Below, one piece after another: positions 55,753 to 64,000 of a stretch of DNA of 64,000 nt. This DNA is from Sanderia malayensis (Eukaryota > Cnidaria > Scyphozoa > Semaeostomeae > Pelagiidae). The notes beneath the pieces are model-generated. The model did not search any database, had not been told where the DNA came from, and was given only the letters and a program-made list of their open reading frames with translations. The stretch lies in assembly GCA_013076295.1 (NCBI GenBank), contig RQOL01000675.1, forward strand, positions 26,662 to 90,661. The letters run 5' to 3'. Made by a program: the position numbers and the translations under genes. Each line of letters starts with the position of its first letter. Position 1 is the first letter of the stretch.

Positions 55753-56537
55753 GTCAATTCTTTGGAGTTTATTTTAAGTCATATCAACATAAACCAATCC
55801 TCGATGTGTTTCTTAATTAATTTAAAAAGCATTTCTAAATGTCCTAAAACGAACTACAAACATTTGTGACTTTTTTGGAACTTGTGCTGGTGAAGGTGTT
55901 CCTGAAGAGTAGGCCATTTTCCTGAGAAAACAAAAGAACAGCAAAATTACCTCTAAACATTGCTAAATACTTCGAAAAAACAAAAATTTAATCTCTATAT
56001 ATCATGTGGACCTTCAATTCATAAAAATTACGAAAGTTAATTGCAAATACATACCGAATAATTGACGATGTTTTCTGTGTTGTGAAGACGCGATTGAAAT
56101 TACAAAATCAGTGTTGCAAAATTGCTCAAGACGCGTCTCTGCAAAGGGTCATCCCCAAATCTGCGACAGTTAACAAAGCTCCCAGCGCGTCTTGCGTTGG
56201 CGCGTCGTGAATCATAAACTCTCTATTTCATCAAAACGGAAGCATAACAACATACAGATAAACCTCTCAGGTTTTCCTACAGATAGACTTTTCCGTATTT
56301 CGTTGATCTTCACCTCAAACAGAAGTCGTTTTATCATTTCTTCATAACTCAAAACACCTTTTTTTAAAGTCACGCATTAAATGATTATTGTGTGTCGTTG
56401 AATATTAAATTTTGCGTAATGTTAATTTACTGCACAAGAGCCTGTAAAATCGGAGTGCCTAACAACAGAGATGTTTTAAATGTCTTGGTATTGGCGCATA
56501 ATCTTGGTTTTACGCTACTACTGCTTCGTCGCAGCAA

Positions 56538-56850
56538 TATGATCTGTTCGACCTAGAAAATGTCTCTAAAGACGAATATAAAGCCGAATTACGGTTTGCA
56601 AAAGAAGATATTTATGATCTAGTTGATATATTGCAACTGCCGGAGTAGCTTGTGATGTACAGCAGACTCAAATTGGATCCAGTGCGACCAATTTCCAGAC
56701 TGTTAGGAATCAGAGAGCAGTTTATAATGGAGACAAAAGAGTCAATGCCATAAAATTCCAGTCTGTTGCGACACCTGATCTGATGGACTAATTTTTCTAC
56801 TTTCCGGTCCATATGGAGGAAAGAGCCAAGGCAGAGTTTGACTTTAACTT
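56538..56850 (+). pseudogene. Second, decayed Harbinger transposase
   Basis: Two pieces of transposase remain. LENVSKDEYKAELRFAKEDI (about 56555-56615) matches the N-terminal region, and RNQRAVYNGDKRVNAIKFQS (about 56708-56770) matches the part after the first aspartate. Everything between is deleted, and stops and a frameshift follow. It is not part of 53641-56224, whose right end is at 56224. Confidence 0.75.
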
Positions 56851-56983
56851 GATTTTAGTAGTTAAATGTAAGTGTTTTAGTTTTAATTAGCTAGTTTTAG
56901 ACTCGCCTGGACTTGTAAGTATCCAAAAGCCTGAGAGCATACCGTTGAGGAACGATATGCTTGCGAAAGATCGCGTTGCTTTA

Positions 56984-57868
56984 GGCACCGTTCACACGAT
57001 GCCGGACTCATATCGTTTCGGATCGCTTTTCATATCGGATAGCCTTTCTGTTCACACGACACCATGCCAATCCGAAACGTTTCGCATCGTTTTTCCGGAG
57101 TCAAATTACTCCGCTCTGAAGGTGAAATGTTTCGGATCGCTTTTCATATCGGATAGCCTTTCTGTTCACACGACACCATGCCAATCCGAAACGTTTCGCA
57201 TCGTTTTTCCGGAGTCAAATTACTCCGCTCTGAAGGTGAAATGTTTCGGATCGCTTTTCATATCGGATTGCTTTTGGGCACGTGTGAACGCATGAATCCC
57301 ATTGGCTTTGTGCTCCAGAACATCTATTTGCAACATTGGCCCTCGTTTTCAAGTTAACGCGATCATTTTGACGGAAAAATGAAATTCAGCAAAACAAAAA
57401 TATTATTTCCCAACTACAATATGGATGTGGATACTCTATTGACAATGTTCATTTCCGTTGAAGCTTGGCTTCACGACCCTTTTGGGGTTCCAAATAAACA
57501 ATTTCAACCTTATGTTGAAATACTTTCGCTTTAAGAAAAAACAAAGGAGAAGATTGAGGGCATCGCGAAGCCTTAAAATTCGAGAAGTAGAAGACAAACT
57601 CCCAGAAAATACTGGATTAGGCCTGGTAGGAGTAACACTTGGTGGCAAAAGTTGCAAAGCGGGGAAGCAGTTGAAAGTGATGAGTTATTCCGAACTCTGA
57701 CAATTTTTTGGCGCCAACTATTCGACCCTCTCAAGAGCATGTGACGCTTAGCTGTCACGTGGCAATTGTTTTAACAATAGGCATTGATATGGGCCGTGGG
57801 GGCGCGGAGCGGAGCGTAGTCGTGTGCACAGAAAACGAAAGTGAATCCGGCATCGTGTGAACAGGAGA
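56984..57868. mobile_element. Harbinger-like MITE, GGCACCGTTCACACGATGCC ends
   Basis: Left end GGCACCGTTCACACGATGCC after TTA. The right end is decayed but recognisable as CCGGCATCGTGTGAAC near 57847-57862. Inside are repeated TTTCGGATCGC and CATATCGGAT motifs and a 114-bp tandem repeat. No transposase; ORFs at 57436-57700 are not convincing. Confidence 0.6.
57015..57280. repeat. 114-bp tandem repeat within the MITE
   Basis: GTTTCGGATCGCTTTTCATA begins at 57015, 57129 and 57243, a period of exactly 114 bp: two full units and a partial third. Because 114 is a multiple of three, the frame carries a 38-residue repeat (FGSLFISDSL...), most likely by chance. Confidence 0.9.
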
Positions 57869-58640
57869 AAATTTTCCTATCGGATTGCCTATGGAATCCG
57901 AAACGAATGAATCCTTAGTTGTCGGATTTCTTGTCGTTGGGGCGCCATTTGTGGAGAATTGTCGTCTGTTTGTCGTTTGTAGTTTGCCAAACACTGTTTA
58001 TTGTATGCTGAAAAGAAGCTCTTGTTCTTGTGACAGAAATGAAAGGATAAATTTTCTATACATTATGTGTGTTACTTGTTCTTCTCATAGAAGAAACATT
58101 GGTGGTAATAGCAAGAGCAAGTCCTTAGACCCGTAACAAGTTTACAATCAAGTCCACTTCCAGTTAAGCCTGGTTCCAACTAGGTTCCGACTTTCTGTCC
58201 AGTGAAGATTCGTGCGACGAATGGTTGCCTTGATATTTCGATAAACCTTCTAGACAATACATTTAAATATTGAAAATACATCACTTTAACTATTTTTATT
58301 ATAACTATGGATTTCGAATCGAAAAGTCCGGTTTATAGCTACGGGAAATATCAAACACTTGGTGTTTTCTGACAACAACAACAACACACAATTTGAGATG
58401 CTGTACCCCCCGAATTGTGAGGGAAAAGTAGTAAGTGTTTTATAATTTCTTTTTTGCCTTATGATGCACTATACATTGGGTGAAAAATATTTTCGAAAAG
58501 TCACAAAATAGTTACAGACCGTGGGTAGGTGTGGTCATGAATCACGTTAATATCAGGCCACGCCCGAAATGGCCCCTGCAGTCTTAGATACTTTTCAACA
58601 GGGAAAACCCGAATCCGAAATAAAAATTTAGGGTTAGGCA
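57869..58640. other. Stretch without recognised feature
   Basis: Mixed sequence between the MITE and the next coding-like region. No repeat pair, RNA gene or supported ORF was identified. Confidence 0.4.
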
Positions 58641-58642
58641 GC

Positions 58643-60475
58643 TTGCTAGATTTTTGTAGTAATTTCCCGTCTAGATACATATCACATCCACCTCAACCTA
58701 TCTGTTCACATCGCTGCAAGATTGGAGAAAAACACAAGAAATATTTAGTATCATGTCTGATGCAAACTGGCTTAAGAAAGATCCAATTCTTGTACCAATC
58801 CATCACAGAACACCGTCAGGAGAAAATTTGCATTGGTCAAAATCCGGGTATATATCCAAATGTAAAGTTGTCATGTGTCATCCACTGTGATTCTCTACAT
58901 GTTCAAATGGGCAGCAGTATTCTGCATCTTACACAGTGTCATAACGCGAGTGCAGAGCATAAATTCACATTTTCTGGTCAAGTAATGGCACCTTATCAGC
59001 AGTAACGAAATATCGAGACAAGTAAATGGGCTATGACTGTGGTGGCACACGCCTGCCTAAATGCATAATGTCTCATACGTTGCAAGCTATGGATTCCTTC
59101 ACCAGAAGAACTGATTGGACGTGAGGAATTGGAGGTCACCTTTTACACTATAATCGACATTAGCAGCACAAAACGACACCAACAACAAACGGCGTATGGC
59201 CCTGCTGCCATATAGAAAGCATCACTGGTACAAGAGATGACGAGATAGACAACAAATTTTCACAGGCTTATTTAAGAAATGGAGAAAAATTCATTCTCGA
59301 TTGCAGAAGGCAGCTGGTTGACGAATAACAGAAATATTGAAAATGACTCAATATATTTGAAAACCATGGAAGATAGCAACGAAAGCAGAAAAGAAGCAGG
59401 TTCTACAGTGAGTAGCATGCACGAAAAAAGCAAGCCAGACAGCCAAACCTTACCTGACGATAATCCACTGGCACGGAGCTTCTTACGAAATAAAGAGTTA
59501 GTGATGGAACAAATCATGCTAGGTCGCAAAAATTTTCAAACAGAAACACTTATACCAGAGAGAATAGCAGCTGTACTGACAAGCAAGTCTATGTTTGTTG
59601 ACAGTGCAGTTAATGAATATACCCTATTAGGGAAACATATGGTGAAGAACGCCTTGAAGTTATGGCTGAGTATGCTACAAAAATGTTTACATATTACAAG
59701 ATGCCATCAGATAAACTTTTCGACTTTTCGGGCTTCAATCGCACTGCCCATGTGGAGAGAGCTTTAATATATCACATGCCTTGAATTGTAAAAGAGGTGG
59801 ATTCATAATAATGCGACATAATGACATCATGACAACTTACTCAGGCGCGTGTGTAATGATGTGGAGACTGAACCAATGATGCAACCAATACGTGGGTAGG
59901 CTATGCCGAGAAGTACGATAAATGGAAACGAAGCTAGGCTAGATATCAGGGCAAGAAGTTTTTGGAGGCGTGGCCAGTCAGCACTCAGATATATCGAAAG
60001 CATGAGATGGAAAGAAAAAGACACTATAACAATCGTATAATGAATATAGAACAGGGAACATTTTCACCACTAGTCTTCTCATGTACAGGAGAGAGATGCA
60101 CTCATGCACCCACATGAGTGAAAAAAGTGGAGAGACATATGGTGACATAACTAGATGGAGGAATTTGTTCAAGAAGCGGACAATTACTGCCAAATGTCGC
60201 ACCTTAAAGTGACGATTTTCGAAGAAGAAGGAGTTTCAAAGAGGAAACGCACGATCCCAGCTCATTTTCGCGATGGCTCTGAAATCCTGTATGGAGAAAG
60301 CAGCGCTGTGCAAGAAGATCAACCAGATCCATCTCTGTTGCGAACACTGCAAACAGGACAGACCAGTTGAGAAATTGATTGACACTAATCTAATATCAAA
60401 TTCTGTAACCCGATACCTTGATTGTGAAATACTTGATTTGGTTGAATTTGTTGATGAAGAATGGATAAAATAAGT
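58643..60475 (+). pseudogene. Unrecognised, broken coding-like region
   Basis: Several plus-strand frames look protein-like but are interrupted: 58643-59005 (120 codons), 59279-59767 (162 codons, charged: SVAP-free, with DNPLARSFLRNKELVMEQI and ERIAAVLTSKSMFVDSAVNE) and 60155-60473. Near 59640 a second frame (about [17 protein letters not shown]) reads more like protein than the first, which suggests a frameshift or an intron. No known domain was recognised. It could be a decayed transposon gene or a diverged host gene. Confidence 0.35.
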
Positions 60476-60740
60476 TGTCGGTTTTTCTATTGCTGTTCTA
60501 TATGATTAGAAGTCGTTCGTGGTGATTCCAAATAACGAACCCACTCGTTCTCGAAAGAAAAATATACGACAATCTCTGTACCAAAAGAATCGGTTCAGGA
60601 GAGATCTGTATTTTCCCTTCCTGGATCGACTCGTCAGTGAGCTCGACAGAAGATTTTCTTCTCAGGTTTGCGAAATTTTGCTTCAAGTGTTACAGCTGAT
60701 GTAATCATTATACATATTTGCAATGATGTAATTTTATGTT

Positions 60741-60916
60741 TGTAACATTACGAAATTACCTTGTGATCAACTCACGCGCTTGTGACTCACAAGCGCGTGA
60801 TACTTCTATGATTTTATTTTAAATGATTCACTGTAACTAAATGATTCAGATTTTGATTATTGGACTTAGCATACACACGTGTCGTCTTCTCTGACTTGTC
60901 GACCTACTACGCTACA
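60741..60916 (+). repeat. 5' LTR of Gypsy element 2 (start uncertain)
   Basis: The right end ACTACGCTACA at 60916 parallels the ACGCTACA end of Gypsy element 1. A TGTAACATTACG start at 60741 parallels TGTAATATTATG, but TGTA at 60727 or further left is possible because no second LTR is visible. Confidence 0.55.
60772..60800. repeat. 29-bp near-perfect palindrome in the LTR
   Basis: TCACGCGCTTGTGA, one central C, then the exact reverse complement. Not present in the LTR of Gypsy element 1. Confidence 0.85.
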
Positions 60917-60917
60917 T

Positions 60918-60929
60918 TGGTGACAGAGG
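60918..60929 (+). promoter_or_regulatory. Primer-binding site of Gypsy element 2
   Basis: TGGTGACAGAGG starts one base after the LTR end, nearly the same as in element 1. Confidence 0.65.
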
Positions 60930-60968
60930 TGCAGTCAGAACTTTGTGAACTTTGTATTTGCTTTAACT

Positions 60969-61709
60969 ATGGCGACCATTTCTCCCGAAAAGTTTGATAG
61001 TGGAGATTTTGCTTCGTGGCTCCGTCAATTTGAGTGCTGTGCCGCTGCTAACGGATGGGACAACGCTCGCAGACTCGCCATCTTGCCAGCATATTTGCGT
61101 GGCCCTGCTGCGACGTACTACTATTCTTTGGCCGCTGCTCAAAAGAACACGTATGCTGCTCTTACTACACATTTACGTGATGCTCTTTGCCCTGCCGTTG
61201 ATCGTGAAAAATACTTCGCCGAATTTGAACGCCGATTTCTTCGCCCCCATGAGGATCCTTCGCTGTTTTTGTGGGAACTTCAGGAGCTGTTGACGAAAGT
61301 CGATCCTGAGATGGCTAATGAGGCTCGTGAGGCCCTTGTTGGCCGACAATTTATGAAAGGGTTGCCTTCTGACATCCGATTACGACTTCTTGAACACAAT
61401 CCAACGCCAACACTGTTCGAGATGACGTCCTTCGTTCAGCGTTTTCGTGCTATCCACCATGCCGATGTTGACTCAACGCACGTACAAGCCGTTCAATCTT
61501 CGACTTCCGCGCCTTCCGATCATACCGAACCGCTGGCCAATACTATTACGCAATTGACTGCCGCTGTTTCAGCCCTCGCCGCCGACCACAGAGCCCTACG
61601 TGCTTCTCTGGCCACCCCGACTATTGCCCAAAAGCCGTCTGATCCCGCACATCCGCCAGACACACATGATGCTTCCTTCTTTTCCAACCCGTCACGTGGT
61701 CGTGTGTGA
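60969..61709 (+). pseudogene. Gag, N-terminal part, Gypsy element 2
   Basis: Starts at the ATG at 60969 (MATISPEK). The Gag domain shows SGDFASWLRQFECCAAAN and GPAATYY as in element 1. The frame stops at 61709 before the zinc knuckles, which lie in another frame, so an indel near 61690-61710 broke the gene. Confidence 0.85.
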
Positions 61710-61965
61710 TCGACGATTTACCAGACCTTCGATGAATAATGGCCGCCTTCAGCAGCGATGTTTCAACTGCAACATGACTGGGCATTTTGCCAGGGACTGT
61801 CCGTGGGACACGCAGTGCACGTTTTGCCTTGGATGGGGTCATGATGCCTCCCATTGTTCCAGCCGCAGAGAGCCTCCTCCACATCAACAGATTCCCCGAT
61901 CAGGACAACAAAGTTCAAGTGGGGGTGGTATGTATTCTTTAAACTTTCAAGGGGTGCCTCATTGA
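61690..61965 (+). pseudogene. Gag, zinc-knuckle part, Gypsy element 2
   Basis: Two CCHC knuckles (CFNCNMTGHFARDC and CTFCLGWGHDASHC) and the conserved tail SLNFQGVPH before the stop at 61965. This part is in the +1 frame relative to 60969-61709. Confidence 0.85.
61938..61944 (+). promoter_or_regulatory. -1 frameshift site, Gypsy element 2
   Basis: T TTA AAC in the gag frame, 21 bases before the stop, embedded in the same SLNFQG codons as in element 1. Confidence 0.78.
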
Positions 61966-61974
61966 AGGGTTGGG

Positions 61975-62430
61975 ATGACGGTCACCCCCGTATTTTTTCC
62001 ATTTATCAGCCAGTTTCTTCCCCCCCCTAACCAACCCCTTATTTGTTGTTCTTTGGGCGGCATTGAAGTACACGCTTTGATCGATACCGGTTCTATGAAG
62101 TCATTTATTACTCATCAGATTTATGAACAAATTAGGCCCAAACAAACCTTGCAAGCCACTGCCCAAAAGTGCTATGGCATCACTGGTCAGTCGCTTCCAG
62201 TCCACGGGACCGTGAAAACCACATTATCTTTCCCTGACAATGATCGTATCGCTTACTCAGGCGACTTCCTAGTGTCTAACCACCTCTTACAGCCCTTACA
62301 ATGTCTTTTAGGATGGGATTTTCTTACTTCGAACCAATTGACCCTCTCATATAATAGCCCCGGCTCCTATTTCCTTGTTGGCCCTCATGCCAGATTTTCT
62401 TCTCCCCACCTCCAGACATTATGCAGGTGA
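61975..62430 (+). pseudogene. Protease part of Pol, Gypsy element 2
   Basis: Retroviral-type aspartic protease with HALIDTGSMKSFIT near 62069-62110 and a LGWDFL block near 62310. It is one frame off the position expected after the slippery site; the shift maps to the eight-C run at about 62021-62028. Confidence 0.8.
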
Positions 62431-62959
62431 AGGTTATCCTTTGCCGACCCAGAATACTGCTTGTTTATTAATCCAGTCCATTGATAGAGGGCCTGTACCA
62501 GTTGCTCTGAATTGTAGCCTTCGTATTCCTGGTCGCACTGAAGTCTTAGTCAAAGCCCAACTTCCTCGTACTTACAGAGACCAATTAGGCATGGTTTCTC
62601 CCATTTTCGACGATACTGCTCCTTGCACTTCTGTACTAGCTGCATATTCAGTTTGTCAAGCTAATAATAGAGATGTAGTTGTCCGTTTAATGAATGTTGC
62701 TAGTGTAGACATTGAATTACAGGTAGGTCAGAAAATTGGTCAGTTTTGTCCTCTAGCCGAACAACCAGTTGCCCCAGAGACAGACCAGTCACCATGCTTT
62801 ATGACTCTTCCTCGTAAATCAGTCTCCCCAGAAGTCAAAAAGCAGTTAGAAAACTCTATTAGCAAGTCCTTGCACCCAAAAGAACGTGAAGCTATCTTGA
62901 ATACCTTACTTCAAATTCTGATGTTTTTGATGATACCATTTTGGGTCACACAGATGTGA
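62375..62959 (+). pseudogene. Protease-RT linker, Gypsy element 2
   Basis: Collinear with the linker of element 1 (IPGRTEVLVKAQLPR matches IPGRSECILQAKLPR). It is in another frame than the protease, so a further indel lies near 62400. Confidence 0.72.
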
Positions 62960-64000
62960 TTACTCATAAAATTGAAACAGGGAATGCTATACCCATTCGC
63001 CAGTATGCTCGACGATTGCCATATGCTTATCGTCAAGAAACTAGTAGACAGGTTTCAGATATGCTTCAACAAGGAGTATTCAGCCGAGCCACTCCCCCTG
63101 GGCTTCACCCATTGTCTTGGTGAAAAAGAAAGATGGTACATTTCGATTTTGTGTTGACTATCGCAAACTTAATGCGGTAACTCAAAAAGATGCCCATCCT
63201 CTTCCCCGAGTTGATGACTTATTAGATTCTCTTCAGGGAGCATCCCTGTTTAGTACTCTTGACCTTAGGTCTGGATACTGGCAGCTGAGTATGGAACCTA
63301 AGGATAGAGAAAAAACTGCTTTTATAACACCCAACGGGCTATGGGAATTCCTGCGCATGCCATTTGGAGTTTCCAATGGTTGCGCTACCTTCCAACGTGC
63401 CATCGAAATCATCCTTTCAGGCTTAACGTATGATACTTGTCTGTGCTACTTTGATGACGTCATCATCCCCTCGACTTCGCTTGAGCAACAATGTGAACGA
63501 TTGTCAATCGTGTTAGAACGTTTTCGTAAACATAACCTACGTGTTAAAGCATCTAAATGTACTTTTGGGGCTCAAAGCGTTCAGTACTTAGGCCATATTG
63601 TTTCTCGTACAGGTATTCATACTGACCCTGACAAAATCAAAGCTGTTTCTACTCTCCCAGACCCAAAGAACGTGGAACAGGTCCGATCTTTTCTCGGTCT
63701 CGCTGGTTATTATAGGAAATTCGTCCCCAATTTTGCTGCCTTATCTGTCCCTTTAGTTCGCTTAACAAAAAAACATACTAAGTTTGTTTGGACAGAAATT
63801 GAACACAATGCCTTTGTAGCTCTCAAGGATGTTTTATGCCGCGCCCCAGTCCTTGCTTACCCACAATTCGATCAACGCTTTACATTACAAACTGACGCTT
63901 CTGATTTGGGTTTGGGCGCCGTTCTTACGCAATTTGACAACTGTGGCAATGAGCGTGCATATCGTAAATTAGCGTCTTGCGGCTTTGCTGCTTTTTTTTG
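62941..64000 (+). pseudogene. Reverse transcriptase and RNase H start, Gypsy element 2
   Basis: Begins with the IRQYARRLPYAYRQE block (62941-63120), then changes frame at about 63115. RT motifs follow: FCVDYRKLN, STLDLRSGYWQL and the catalytic CYFDDVII near 63440-63465. RNase H starts with LQTDASDLGLGAVL near 63890. The sequence diverges from element 1 after about 63945 and is cut by the window end. Confidence 0.85.

Larger units (their letters stand above)
53641..56224. mobile_element. Full-length PIF/Harbinger transposon
   Basis: A 2,584-bp element with ~48-bp inverted ends beginning AGAGAGTTTATGATTCACGA and continuing through GACGCGCCAA and GACGCG repeats. ATT flanks both sides (53638-53640 and 56225-56227), a 3-bp target duplication as in Harbinger. 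It has the standard two genes in convergent order: a DDE transposase on the plus strand (frameshifted) and a Myb/SANT-like protein on the minus strand. Confidence 0.88.
60741..64000 (+). mobile_element. Ty3/Gypsy element 2, decayed, runs off the window
   Basis: A relative of Gypsy element 1: Gag shares SGDF, CCAAAN and GPAATYY blocks, the slippery site is the same, and Pol is collinear. Reading frames are broken at several places (gag near 61700, a poly-C run near 62021-62028, near 62400, near 62930 and near 63115). The 3' LTR is outside the window. Confidence 0.9.

Overview
The window looks like AT-rich nuclear DNA from a cnidarian, most likely an anthozoan such as a stony coral. Introns with GT-AG borders, a 13-exon animal cytoskeletal gene, tandem satellite DNA, Ty3/Gypsy retrotransposons, a CR1/L2-like LINE tail, PIF/Harbinger elements and many MITEs all point to a metazoan. 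No bacterial operon, CRISPR array, rRNA or tRNA gene was seen. The exact taxon is an inference.

Layout. 1-11796 is a satellite array with a unit of about 95 bp. It is interrupted by a TTAA-flanked foldback MITE (852-1870), a Harbinger-like MITE (3628-4066) and a nearly intact Ty3/Gypsy element with matching 285-bp LTRs (4821-10260). A 5'-truncated LINE (about 11797-12262) ends the array. 12554-19666 is the most unusual part. A 4,351-bp unit carries a CRESS/parvovirus-like Rep (HUH endonuclease plus SF3 helicase, split by a frame break) on the plus strand and a Tc1-type DD34E transposase on the minus strand. It is present as two nearly identical head-to-tail copies, and the second runs into a 100-N scaffold gap.

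19787-34137 is a diverged tandem segmental duplication. Its second copy carries a 5.4-kb Harbinger-ended insertion (28372-33805), inside which are nested a foldback element, a second TTAA MITE and an orphan protein-kinase fragment. 35257-49624 on the minus strand is a host gene: a 13-exon, 501-residue phosphatase and actin regulator (PHACTR family). It has three C-terminal RPEL motifs and the conserved PP1-binding tail. Its introns hold several MITEs and a 3.9-kb foldback.

50690-57868 is a MITE-rich stretch that includes a complete 2.6-kb Harbinger element (53641-56224) with transposase and Myb/SANT-like genes, and a second decayed Harbinger transposase. 58643-60475 holds coding-like but unrecognised, broken sequence. 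60741 to the end is a decayed second Ty3/Gypsy element related to the first; it extends past the window.

How the parts relate. The host gene is the only clear cellular gene. Everything else is mobile or mobile-derived. The Harbinger element at 53641-56224 is a possible source of enzymes for Harbinger-type MITEs, although its own transposase is frameshifted and its TIR differs from most of theirs. The Rep-transposase unit is the best candidate for an undescribed system: an ambisense, circle-like replicon in which the usual second (capsid) gene position is occupied by a DDE transposase.
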